This document shows positions 1-6,502 of a stretch of DNA of 9,392 nt, piece after piece. A program made the translations under genes and the position numbers. How positions within the stretch are numbered: the stretch's first letter is position 1; each line of letters opens with the position of its first letter. The stretch is from an uncultured Mycoplasmatota bacterium (GTDB taxonomy: Bacteria; Bacillota_I; Bacilli_A; RF39; UBA660). The notes under the pieces are model-generated. The model ran no database searches, was not told where the DNA came from, and was given only the letters and a program-made list of their open reading frames with translations. The DNA lies in NCBI GenBank assembly GCA_900553765.1, contig USET01000040.1:1-9392 (forward strand), given 5' to 3'.

Positions 1-84
1 TTCGCTTCCATTTTTCGCTTCAAACGTATTATGTTCTTTCCAATACGTTTGCCATTTTTGTTCTATCTTTTTAAAATCATACAT
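1..84 (-). CDS. leuS: Leucyl-tRNA synthetase, N-terminal fragment (runs off left edge)
   Basis: Only the first 28 codons are inside the window. The visible protein begins MYDFKKIEQKWQTYW and continues KEHNTFEAKNG, which I recognise as the typical LeuRS N-terminus (Y/F-D-x-x-x-I-E-x-K-W-Q-x-x-W, then an F-x-A/T stretch). The family is a class I synthetase that charges tRNA-Leu in the cytoplasm; its HIGH and KMSKS motifs would lie outside the window. The ATG at 84-82 is chosen because AGGAGG at 94-99 sits 9 bases upstream. An in-frame ATG at 93-91 abuts the Shine-Dalgarno sequence and is unlikely. The Shine-Dalgarno overlaps the TAG stop of the preceding gene, so the two are co-transcribed. Identification is independently supported by the T-box upstream, whose specifier reads CUC (Leu). 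Confidence 0.88.
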   Translation of the reverse strand, partial: MYDFKKIEQKWQTYWKEHNTFEAKNGSE

Positions 85-97
85 CTTTCTCATCCTC

Positions 98-448
98 CTA
101 TTTCTTCGTTCCTAACTTTTTCTGATAATATTTTCCAACAAAATGATATCCTATTAAGATAAATAAAATCAACAAGATAAACCCTACGACAAGTTGTAAA
201 ATCAAATTTGGAAGTAAACTTGCAATCCAAGCAGTTAAACTGATGATAAATGCATTCGCAAATGCAAGTGTTCGCGCTAATTTCTGAATCGGAACATCTT
301 TTAAATCGATGTGATAACGCATCTCTAAATAGCGTACTTCTGTACTTTGATAGTACTGTTTTAACTTCTTCTTACGAGATATCACAAATAGATAATACAT
401 GCCATATACAAGTAGAAAGAATAAAATAAATATAATGACTTCTTCCAT
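98..448 (-). CDS. Small three-helix membrane protein of unknown function, first gene of the T-box/leuS unit
   Basis: This 116-residue protein has hydrophobic segments at about 4-24, 60-80 and 82-105. A basic patch after the first helix (RKKKLK, 25-30) and a basic tail (YYQKKLGTKK) suggest both sit in the cytoplasm, although three helices and those charges leave the topology unsettled. The central part (YLEMRYHIDLKDVPIQKLAR, about 40-59) is amphipathic and looks like the most family-specific stretch. I do not recognise a named family. The start ATG has AGGAGGG 4-5 bases upstream. The gene follows the T-box terminator directly and its TAG stop overlaps the ribosome binding site of leuS. It should therefore be induced by leucyl-tRNA starvation. 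A role in amino-acid uptake or envelope physiology is possible, but nothing in the sequence shows it. Confidence 0.82.
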   Translation of the reverse strand: MEEVIIFILFFLLVYGMYYLFVISRKKKLKQYYQSTEVRYLEMRYHIDLKDVPIQKLARTLAFANAFIISLTAWIASLLPNLILQLVVGFILLILFILIGYHFVGKYYQKKLGTKK

Positions 449-460
449 AAACCCTCCTAA

Positions 461-523
461 AATAAAAAAGTATCATGTTTAAGGGCGCTAAAAGCACGGT
501 ACCACCTTAATTCCATAATACTT
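461..523 (-). terminator. Intrinsic terminator of the T-box leader
   Basis: AAGTATTATG (523-514) pairs over 10 positions, one of them G-U, with CATGATACTT (477-468). A T-run (469-464) and further T-rich sequence follow. The inner part, TTAAGG with CCTTAA and GTGC with GCGC, is also the antiterminator. The terminator as drawn therefore encloses the antiterminator, whereas the usual arrangement is a competing stem. Confidence 0.75.
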
Positions 524-660
524 TATGATCTCTTTCACTTAACGCGTTCAAACGGCCTTACGGCAACTCCAAAGCGAGTTCATCAAATGGATATGTGATG
601 TTTTCACCAGCCACATCATCTCTACGCATTCCAATTTAACTACTACTCTTCTTCCTCGTT
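461..660 (-). promoter_or_regulatory. T-box leader (riboswitch) with Leu CUC specifier
   Basis: On the minus strand the hallmark T-box sequence AAGGTGGTACCGTGC is present at about 493-507. Its UGGU (504-501) would pair with the 3' end ACCA of an uncharged tRNA having discriminator A, as tRNA-Leu does. Upstream, the stem I features are visible: GAAGAGTAGTAG (loop-E-like AGUA) at about 640-651 and GAACTCGCTTTGGAG at about 566-580. The latter places CTC (578-576) at the usual specifier position after GAA. CUC is a leucine codon, matching leuS in the unit. Established T-box behaviour is that uncharged cognate tRNA stabilises the antiterminator and permits readthrough. The antiterminator can be drawn as UUAAGG, bulge UGGUACC, GUGC, loop, GCGC, CCUUAA. 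Confidence 0.93.
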
Positions 661-676
661 TTTGAAAACTAGTATT

Positions 677-705
677 ATTATAATATAGATTTATGTAAGT
701 TTCAA
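677..705 (-). promoter_or_regulatory. Sigma-A-type promoter of the T-box/leuS unit
   Basis: TTGAAA (705-700) and TATAAT (682-677) are separated by exactly 17 bases. The predicted start of transcription near 670 gives a leader of about 220 bases covering the whole T-box. The promoter sits about 20 bases beyond the stop of the lipoprotein gene. Confidence 0.87.
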
Positions 706-724
706 CCCTTTATGAAAAAGCTTC

Positions 725-1159
725 TTACGATTTTTGATATACTTTCTGTTTTTCTAATTCGATTGGCGTTCCAAACTGTGAATAATCGTATCCTTGAATA
801 GATTCATTATAAACAGCCGTCACTTCTACTGGAACTGTATTTTGATACCATACATCGTACGCAACCGTCATCCCTTTAAATTCTGCTACATTTTCTACAT
901 CAAATACTTCATACCCTTCAGGAATTTCTATAGACCCACCTACATCTTTATAACTGTCTACTGGAGCGTAGCGAATAAAAAACATATGCTTTCCAACATC
1001 AAATCGTTTGGTTTCTCCTTCTTGTGCTACTCCACCTTCTATTACAAAGGATGAACTTTCTTGCTGATCTACGGTTTCTTCTTTGTTGCTTTCTGCCTGA
1101 CATCCCATCATAGTTGTCGATAAGGCTACAGCAACTGCTAATAATTTTTTTGATTTCAT
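725..1159 (-). CDS. Small secreted lipoprotein of unknown function
   Basis: This 144-residue protein begins MKSKKLLAVAVALSTTMMGC: a basic n-region, a hydrophobic core and a lipobox-like M-M-G-C with the lipidated Cys at residue 20 (Met at -3 is less common than Leu). A Glu/Gln/Ser-rich linker (about 22-38) follows, then a compact, probably beta-rich domain with many aromatic residues (for example FFIRYAP, YDVWYQNTVPV). I do not recognise the domain. The lipoprotein would be anchored on the outer face of the membrane. An in-frame ATG five codons upstream (1174) is rejected because it lies between the -10 box and the expected transcription start, whereas GGGAGG (1170-1165) is 5 bases before the chosen ATG. 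It is probably monocistronic, but I see no convincing terminator after it. Confidence 0.85.
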   Translation of the reverse strand: MKSKKLLAVAVALSTTMMGCQAESNKEETVDQQESSSFVIEGGVAQEGETKRFDVGKHMFFIRYAPVDSYKDVGGSIEIPEGYEVFDVENVAEFKGMTVAYDVWYQNTVPVEVTAVYNESIQGYDYSQFGTPIELEKQKVYQKS

Positions 1160-1176
1160 TTTTTCCTCCCTCATGT

Positions 1177-1205
1177 ATTTTATTTCATGATAAATTCATT
1201 GTCAA
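1177..1205 (-). promoter_or_regulatory. Near-consensus promoter of the lipoprotein gene
   Basis: TTGACA (1205-1200), a 17-base spacer and TAAAAT (1182-1177) lie just after the stop codon of the HAD gene. The expected start near 1170 falls almost on the Shine-Dalgarno GGGAGG, giving a leader of only about 10-14 bases. This promoter decides the start codon of the lipoprotein. Confidence 0.85.
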
Positions 1206-1208
1206 TTC

Positions 1209-1676
1209 TTACAGCTTAGAAAACTTCTTTAACTTTTGCATTCCTTCCGTCATTTTTTCTTCTGTTAATCCAGTTTTCATATTTGTTAAAATAAGATATG
1301 GTGTTAATTCTTCCATGTCATCATCGTTATCCAAAATAATATAGGAAGCTTCTACGTTGAGTGTTTCTAAAAATGATTTGATTTCCTCTCCTCTTTTCGT
1401 ATTTAAAATTGGAGTATAGCCAATGATTCGATTCGCAAGATCATATTGTTCTAAAATATTTTGTAATACTCTTTTTCCTTCTTCTGTTTTTCTCCAAGTC
1501 GATGTAATTACAATCCTAGCATCCGTTTTTTCAACTAGTCTCTGTAATCGTTCTAAGCATTCTGGATCAAATGGATACTCGTACCCAGAATGTGCTCTCA
1601 GCGTCTCTTCGTACACTTTTTTCGCATGATCAATGGAATTCAAAACACCATCGACATCTAAAAAAATAATGTTCAT
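1209..1676 (-). CDS. HAD-superfamily small phosphatase-like protein (HAD_18 / Swiss Army Knife type)
   Basis: This 155-residue protein carries the HAD signature. Motif I is FLDVDGVLN (5-13), with Asp7 as expected nucleophile and Asp9 as acid/base. Motif II is ITSTWR (57-62), with a Ser/Thr and the W-R pair typical of the stand-alone HAD family also seen as a module in 'Swiss Army Knife' RNA-repair proteins. Acidic motif IV is YIILDNDDDM (112-121). There is no large cap domain; a short insertion (about 14-40) follows motif I. The family acts on phosphoryl groups, but the substrate cannot be told from sequence. The ATG is supported by AGGAGG 8 bases upstream. It follows the hairpin after the glycosidase gene, and I see no clear promoter of its own, so it may depend on readthrough. 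Confidence 0.87.
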   Translation of the reverse strand: MNIIFLDVDGVLNSIDHAKKVYEETLRAHSGYEYPFDPECLERLQRLVEKTDARIVITSTWRKTEEGKRVLQNILEQYDLANRIIGYTPILNTKRGEEIKSFLETLNVEASYIILDNDDDMEELTPYLILTNMKTGLTEEKMTEGMQKLKKFSKL

Positions 1677-1689
1677 CCTACTCTCCTCC

Positions 1690-1734
1690 TATTAAAAGTA
1701 AATAGACACCAACTACTTAAGTAATCAGTGTCTA
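1690..1734 (-). terminator. Hairpin terminator or attenuator after the GH31 gene
   Basis: The transcript TAGACACTGATTACTT (1734-1719) pairs along its length with AAGTAGTTGGTGTCTA (1718-1703), with three G-U pairs and a tight loop at TTAA. A T-rich tail TTTACTTTT follows. The tail is interrupted by A and C, so termination may be partial, and the HAD gene begins only 27 bases further on. Confidence 0.68.
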
Positions 1735-1744
1735 CTACATTTTT

Positions 1745-4153
1745 CTAAACTTCACTTACATATTCTAATAATTTCAAGAATAATTTGATGTGTCGTTTTT
1801 CTAATCCATGCTTTCCTAACTTTCTAACTGCAATTCTCTTTTTCTTAATTGGTAGATCTCCAAATAAGATCGCATCAATTCTTTCCTTCATATCTGTTTC
1901 GATCTGAAGATCGCTAATAATCTCTGCGATATCTTCGTTGATCAATCGTACCGCATCGATCTCGATATCGTTTCCTTTGCAGTTGAAAGTAAGCTGACCG
2001 ATCGTTGGAATATTTTCAACTTCAACAATGAAGTCAGGCCCCTCTACATAAGCACTGTATTGAATTTTCTGATCATTGAAATATACGATAACATCATTTG
2101 CCTGTTTTGTGTTACGGAATCGAATTTTATAATTTCGCCGTTCTGGAATAATTCCACTTTTCCCTTCGACAGATCTAATAATAACTGTATAATTATTTGG
2201 TAGATAATTATACTCAATCGATGTTAGTAAATAATATCCTTTACGATATAAATCACTCACTCCATCGTCTTCATATAAATTGTACTGATTATCTTTTCCA
2301 GGGAAAATGTGAATTTCCATATTCTTTGGTGGCGTTGTATCATTTAGATCATCCTGATTTCCAAATGGAATGATTGCTCCGGTTTTTGCAAAAACTGGAT
2401 AATCTTGATCTTTAAAGAACGATACGTAATTTTTTCCTCCAGGAAATTTTTTACCAGTGAAGAAATCGTACCAAATTCCATCTGGCATATAGAATTTATG
2501 TATAACTCGATTCATATCGTAGTCTTTTTTAGAAATGATAGGACAGACAAATAATTCCGTTCCTAAATAGTATTCATTCCTATAGTTGTTGTCGTCATAC
2601 ATTTCTGGGTATTTATAAAAAATCGGTTGCAATAATGGCATTCCATATTTGTGATATTTATATCCTTCTGCGTATAGATATGGAATCATACGGTGTCTTA
2701 GCTCTAAGTAATCTTTTACAATTTCGTAAGTCTTAACACTCCATTTCCATGGTTCTCTCTTATAATATTTTCCTTTTTCACTTCCGAATTTCAAGATAGG
2801 ACTAAATGCTCCTAACTGTACAAATCGCGTATATAGCTCATTATCTTCAATTCCCTTGTGGAATCCTCCGATATCATGACTCCAATAGTTCACTCCTATA
2901 TTGGTAGCACTAGAGTTATAAAACGGAATTTGTTTTAACGTCTCCCAACTTACAATCGTTTGTCCAGAATATAAGACAGGATAACGATGTGCTGCTACAA
3001 GTGGGTTTCTCGTTAAGATCATCGGACGACGTTTGTAATCTCTCTTCATATCGTTAAAATGATAGTGATCTAATACCCACAGTTTATTCCATGCTTCCTT
3101 ATTCTGATAATCAATCCAGTAAAAGTCAACCCCAAGGGCATCGAGCGGATGGACAAATAATTTCAGATAGACATCGATAAACTTTGGATTGTAAACATCA
3201 AATGGGATAACACCATGTTCATCGGCTGGCAAATAAGTAAGAGCTTTTTGATAGTATTCTTCCGTATCAAATATTCCTTGTTCTGGATTGACATTTAATC
3301 CCAAGCGGATTCCTTTTGAATGTAAATATTGAATCATATTATATGGAGCTGCAAATAAATTCTTATTAAATGTAAACCCACTATGAATCTCTTTTTTCTT
3401 AATTTCTTTTTTCAAGTGCCAATCTTCATTTAAGACTAATACAGAAAGAGGAATCTCTTTTTCACGAAACGTATCTACCAATTCTTTTAACGATTTATCG
3501 TTATAAGTGATATTACGACTCCACCAGTTTCCGAATGCATATCTTGGAAGGAGTGCTGGTGATCCTGTTAATTGATAATAATCTTTCAAACAAGTCGCAA
3601 AATCATTGTGGTATAAAAACACATAGAGATCTGTTTCAGGATTTCTCGCTACCAAATCTCCCCCTGCATCGATTGCTAAACTATTTGAGTCATCTACTGA
3701 AGCAAATCCATCTGGTGAAAATAGTCCTTTGCGAAATTTATTTTTACTTGTTTCTAAATCAAATCCCATTCCTGGTGCACCAAAATTACGAACTTCTGGA
3801 TGATGGAAATACCAAGTTCTATCCGTTCCAACTAATTCAATTTTTAAATTAGACGTAGGATTCATTGCACTTCCTAAAAATGGTGCTTCCTTTTTATAAG
3901 TTAATTTAAAGTGTGACGTTGTAATTTCTAAATGTGTACTCGATTCTTTTACTTGATATTGTGGCGATGGAAAATTACGTTTCCATGCAAATGTTGTTGG
4001 TCTATCTTCAAATGTACCATTTTCACTATACTCCAAACGTACTAAAATATCGGATAATACAGTAATACGGTATTTTGTTCCCTTTAAAACAGCTTTATTG
4101 TTTGCAATTCCATCTGCTTGTTGTAATTGAAACTGTTCTCCCAATTGGTACAT
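1745..4153 (-). CDS. Glycoside hydrolase family 31 protein (alpha-glucosidase/xylosidase-like)
   Basis: The 802-residue protein has no signal peptide and is probably cytoplasmic. It shows the GH31 plan: an N-terminal beta domain (about 1-195), a (beta/alpha)8 barrel beginning LPRYAFGNWWSR (202-213), and C-terminal beta domains from about 505 (GYYLLTSIEYN; DUF5110-like region), ending in a basic helical tail (about 735-802). Barrel landmarks are LVLNEDWH (239-246), VDFYWIDYQ with the expected nucleophile Asp348, WSHDIGGF (424-431) and EDNELYTRFVQLGAFSPI. GH31 enzymes release alpha-linked glucose or xylose by a retaining mechanism. At the usual acid/base position (GGD or SGD in relatives) this protein reads YSGQTIVSW, with Gln398. 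Activity may therefore be altered. The start follows a G-rich Shine-Dalgarno. It lies 20 bases after pyruvate kinase, so the two form an operon. Confidence 0.92.
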   Translation of the reverse strand: MYQLGEQFQLQQADGIANNKAVLKGTKYRITVLSDILVRLEYSENGTFEDRPTTFAWKRNFPSPQYQVKESSTHLEITTSHFKLTYKKEAPFLGSAMNPTSNLKIELVGTDRTWYFHHPEVRNFGAPGMGFDLETSKNKFRKGLFSPDGFASVDDSNSLAIDAGGDLVARNPETDLYVFLYHNDFATCLKDYYQLTGSPALLPRYAFGNWWSRNITYNDKSLKELVDTFREKEIPLSVLVLNEDWHLKKEIKKKEIHSGFTFNKNLFAAPYNMIQYLHSKGIRLGLNVNPEQGIFDTEEYYQKALTYLPADEHGVIPFDVYNPKFIDVYLKLFVHPLDALGVDFYWIDYQNKEAWNKLWVLDHYHFNDMKRDYKRRPMILTRNPLVAAHRYPVLYSGQTIVSWETLKQIPFYNSSATNIGVNYWSHDIGGFHKGIEDNELYTRFVQLGAFSPILKFGSEKGKYYKREPWKWSVKTYEIVKDYLELRHRMIPYLYAEGYKYHKYGMPLLQPIFYKYPEMYDDNNYRNEYYLGTELFVCPIISKKDYDMNRVIHKFYMPDGIWYDFFTGKKFPGGKNYVSFFKDQDYPVFAKTGAIIPFGNQDDLNDTTPPKNMEIHIFPGKDNQYNLYEDDGVSDLYRKGYYLLTSIEYNYLPNNYTVIIRSVEGKSGIIPERRNYKIRFRNTKQANDVIVYFNDQKIQYSAYVEGPDFIVEVENIPTIGQLTFNCKGNDIEIDAVRLINEDIAEIISDLQIETDMKERIDAILFGDLPIKKKRIAVRKLGKHGLEKRHIKLFLKLLEYVSEV

Positions 4154-4173
4154 ATTATCCCCCCTTTTTCTTT

Positions 4174-5595
4174 TTACGATTCAATTTGTTCTATTTTCAT
4201 AAAATTTGTATGTTTTACTTGATGGAATGGATATCCACCCGTAATAATGATACGATCCCCCGGGTTCATGTCGACATATTGTCTCGCCGTCTTTACAGAA
4301 ATATCCATCAATTTATCAAAATTATTAAAGTCCTTGATATATACAGGTTGTACTCCGAAATATAAAGCGAGTGATTTCACTGTGTCTCGATCTGGGCTCA
4401 TGGCTATAATTGGACAACTTGGTCGAAAACGACTCATTTTTCTAGCAGTATATCCACTCATCGTCGGAGCCAAAATAGCTTTACATTTTAATCTATTTGC
4501 ACATTCTGTCACACTATAGGCAATCGATCCTGTAATATCCTGCTTTTCTGTTCTCATCGCTTTGTCGAGTAGATCATAATAACTAATATCTTCTTCGGCA
4601 GATACGATAATTTTTTCCATCATTCCTAAAGTCTCTACTGGATAAATGCCAATCGTCGTTTCTCCAGATAACATCACTGCATCAACGCCATCCAAAACAG
4701 CATTTGCGACATCGGAAACTTCTGCTCTCGTCGGCCTCATAGAATTTTCCATCGAAGATAACATCTCCGTTGCAACAATACTAATTTTTCCGGCAATATG
4801 ACACTTGCTAATAATAGATTTTTGTATTCCTGGAATACGTTCCATTGGAATTGACACTCCTAAATCTCCACGAGCGATCATGACCCCATCACTTACACGA
4901 ATGATTTCATCAATTTCATCTAAAGCCTGTTGTGCTTCTACTTTCGCTATAATTCCCATATGGTTATTTTCAAAATCAATCAACATATCATTGACTTCTA
5001 ACACATCTTCTGCACTTGTCACAAACGAAAGTGCAACATAATCGATATTGTGGTCATTTGCATATGCTAGATCATCTTTATCTTTTTCACTCAAAAAAGG
5101 TATATCAAGCATTGTATCTATAACATTTAATGTTTTGTGTGAACTAATCATCCCGCCTTGTATAATGCGACAAACTAAAGCATCCTCTTCTTTATCGATA
5201 ACTTCTAATTCAATCTTCCCATCATCGATCTTAATCGTCGTATTATATTTTACTTCTTGTAATAACTTATGATAGTTCGTTGAAAATCCTTTCGCGTTTC
5301 CCACTCTATCATCCATGTAAATGCGCACGATTTCTCCATCTACTAATTCAGCTTCCCCTTCTTCTAATTTATTGATACAAACGTCTGGTCCTTGCAAGTC
5401 CATCATGATTGCTACATTCGTATCTAACTCTTTATTTAATTCATTGATTTTCCGTATAATATCATCACAGAATGAATGTGTAGCATGTGTCATATTGAGA
5501 CGAACTACATCCATTCCACTATAAATCATCTCTTTTAATGTATCCTTCTCAGAACTAGAAGGGCCAACCGTCGCAACAATCTTAGTCTTACTCAT
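4174..5595 (-). CDS. pyk: Pyruvate kinase, divergent
   Basis: This 473-residue protein converts phosphoenolpyruvate and ADP to pyruvate and ATP, the last step of glycolysis. Recognisable elements in order are KIVATVGPSS (5-14), VVRLNMTHA (31-39, usually RLNFSHG), MDLQGPD (65-71, usually DTKGPE), LSFVTSAED, IIAKVEAQQAL with catalytic-type Lys218 and Glu220, MIARGDLGV with metal-ligand Asp244, VATEML (usually ATQML), and RPTRAEVSDVANAVLDG, followed by the C-terminal regulatory domain. The length is the plain form, without the extra C-terminal PEP-utiliser domain found in Bacillus. The lid domain spans about 71-165. Substitutions Leu67/Gln68/Ile74 resemble potassium-independent pyruvate kinases. 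AAGGTGA precedes the ATG. A promoter is directly upstream and the GH31 gene follows. Confidence 0.94.
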   Translation of the reverse strand: MSKTKIVATVGPSSSEKDTLKEMIYSGMDVVRLNMTHATHSFCDDIIRKINELNKELDTNVAIMMDLQGPDVCINKLEEGEAELVDGEIVRIYMDDRVGNAKGFSTNYHKLLQEVKYNTTIKIDDGKIELEVIDKEEDALVCRIIQGGMISSHKTLNVIDTMLDIPFLSEKDKDDLAYANDHNIDYVALSFVTSAEDVLEVNDMLIDFENNHMGIIAKVEAQQALDEIDEIIRVSDGVMIARGDLGVSIPMERIPGIQKSIISKCHIAGKISIVATEMLSSMENSMRPTRAEVSDVANAVLDGVDAVMLSGETTIGIYPVETLGMMEKIIVSAEEDISYYDLLDKAMRTEKQDITGSIAYSVTECANRLKCKAILAPTMSGYTARKMSRFRPSCPIIAMSPDRDTVKSLALYFGVQPVYIKDFNNFDKLMDISVKTARQYVDMNPGDRIIITGGYPFHQVKHTNFMKIEQIES

Positions 5596-5611
5596 AGTAT
5601 CACCTTATTAT

Positions 5612-5620
5612 ATTATACCA
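5612..5620 (-). promoter_or_regulatory. Extended -10 promoter of the pyk unit
   Basis: TGGTATAAT (5620-5612) is a perfect TGn-TATAAT extended -10. I see no good -35 at 16-18 bases. The expected start is near 5605, so the leader before the pyk ATG is only about 10 bases. A second, overlapping TATAAT lies 5 bases downstream but would place the start inside the Shine-Dalgarno. Confidence 0.75.
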
Positions 5621-5649
5621 ACTTTTACAAGGAATAAAAAGATCTTTTC

Positions 5650-5694
5650 ACGAAAAAACATATATAGAACGTAAAATCTATATATGTCTTTTTT
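5650..5694 (-). terminator. Strong hairpin terminator after the short pilin gene
   Basis: ACATATATAGA and TCTATATATGT (5687-5677 and 5668-5658) form a perfect 11-bp stem with an 8-base loop, flanked by an A-run on one side and six T's on the other. The flanks make it look bidirectional, although all nearby genes are on one strand. It lies between the pilin stop and the pyk promoter. Confidence 0.9.
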
Positions 5695-5700
5695 ATCTGT

Positions 5701-6069
5701 TTACTCTTCAGAGCGGTCCTCAAATTTATATTGATATTGATTCCCTACATTTGTAATAATCACTGCTTTGTTTTTATCTAATGGTTTGTTATATCTAGGA
5801 TCTATCAGATCTTCTGCAATATATCCTCCATCTTCTAATGTCTTTATCGTCACTTTGATACTATTATCTTCATCTGGCAACTCTGTAACATGATCCGCTG
5901 CCCAGTTCTTAGCTCCTTCTTCTATTTCACTGATCTGTGTTTCATAACTTTGATTTCTAGACTTAATCAAAGCACTTTCGATCGGTGGATAAATAATCAA
6001 TGTTAGTAATGCTAATACGACGATAACAGCCATTAGCTCTAGTAATGTAAATCCATTTTTTTCTCTCAT
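5701..6069 (-). CDS. Short type IV pilin-like protein (class III signal peptide)
   Basis: This 122-residue protein begins MREKNG, then FTLLELMAVIVVLALLTLII. That is a textbook prepilin leader: cleavage and N-methylation are expected between Gly6 and Phe7, and the conserved Glu5 of the mature protein is Glu11. The hydrophobic helix (7-28) would anchor the subunit in the membrane and then pack the filament core. The soluble part (about 50-118) contains NWAADH, DGGYI and IDPRYNKP. It aligns with the start of the large pilin at 9331 (SQSWGNEN, EGGYI, KDPRDGS), so the two are homologous. It has no cysteines. ATG is preceded by GGTGAG. It has its own promoter and terminator. Whether it is a major pilin or a minor pseudopilin is not decided by sequence. 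Confidence 0.92.
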   Translation of the reverse strand: MREKNGFTLLELMAVIVVLALLTLIIYPPIESALIKSRNQSYETQISEIEEGAKNWAADHVTELPDEDNSIKVTIKTLEDGGYIAEDLIDPRYNKPLDKNKAVIITNVGNQYQYKFEDRSEE

Positions 6070-6081
6070 AGTCTCACCTAC

Positions 6082-6094
6082 TATTAGTATAACA
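6082..6094 (-). promoter_or_regulatory. Extended -10 promoter of the short pilin gene
   Basis: TGTTATACTAATA (6094-6082) contains TGn-TATACT. No strong -35 is visible; TTGTTT overlaps the preceding terminator tail. The same 13 bases occur upstream of the large pilin gene. Confidence 0.7.
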
Positions 6095-6101
6095 CAATTT
6101 A

Positions 6102-6148
6102 AGACGAAAACAAAAGGAAACTATGTACATCAAGTGTAACATAGTTTC
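6102..6148 (-). terminator. Hairpin terminator after the three-gene pilin unit
   Basis: GAAACTATG (6148-6140) pairs with CATAGTTTC (6125-6117). An inner TACA/TGTA pairing and a CTTGA loop extend the stem, and CTTTTGTTTTC follows as U-rich tail. It begins 5 bases after the stop of the second small membrane protein. Confidence 0.82.
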
Positions 6149-6153
6149 TCTTT

Positions 6154-6501
6154 TTAATTCTCATAATATGCAATTGTCTTACTCGTTGGATTTACAACGT
6201 AATAACACAAGATATGAACTTCGTCATAATTCGTCACTGCAACTGTATAAGTTCCATCTTTGTTCTTCGATTTAATATAATACTCACACTTTGTTTGATT
6301 GTGTTTTTTCTCCACCATACTTAATATTTGCTGCTCTGTTTTTGAATACATACTCTCTTTTACTACATCTGATTGAAATGCTCGATACGTTGAAAAGGTC
6401 AGTGCTAGGATCCAAACAATTAAGATTCCGCCGATAGCAAAGTAAAGATTCGTCTGTTTTTTTATTTCTTCGTATTTTTTCTTAGACATCTTCCTTGCCA
6501 T
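6154..6501 (-). CDS. Small bitopic membrane protein of the pilin locus (second of a related pair)
   Basis: This 115-residue protein has a basic cytoplasmic start (MARKMSKKKYEEIKKQ), one membrane helix at about 19-39 and an outer domain of about 75 residues. The outer domain contains KDGTYTVAV (81-89) and CYYVVNPTSKTIAYY (99-113), with two cysteines (72 and 99) that could form a disulphide. The same DGTY-V ... YY-V-P-T-K pattern occurs in the neighbouring upstream gene, so the two appear to be paralogues. I do not recognise the family. The ATG lies one base after the upstream TAG stop and lacks a clear Shine-Dalgarno, so translational coupling is likely. An ATG four codons later (6489) has AAGGA but too close. 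A role in pilus assembly or anchoring is inferred from position only. Confidence 0.8.
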   Translation of the reverse strand: MARKMSKKKYEEIKKQTNLYFAIGGILIVWILALTFSTYRAFQSDVVKESMYSKTEQQILSMVEKKHNQTKCEYYIKSKNKDGTYTVAVTNYDEVHILCYYVVNPTSKTIAYYEN

Positions 6502-6502
6502 A

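Noticed and set aside
700..735. Terminator after the lipoprotein gene
   Set aside because: Only short A/T pairings around AAGCTTTTT are possible; there is no stable G/C-containing stem.
1174..1174. Upstream ATG as start of the lipoprotein
   Set aside because: It lies between the -10 box and the expected transcription start and adds acidic residues before the signal peptide.
5650..5694. Terminator hairpin read as a sign of convergent transcription
   Set aside because: A- and T-runs on both sides make it look bidirectional, but no plus-strand gene is present to use it.
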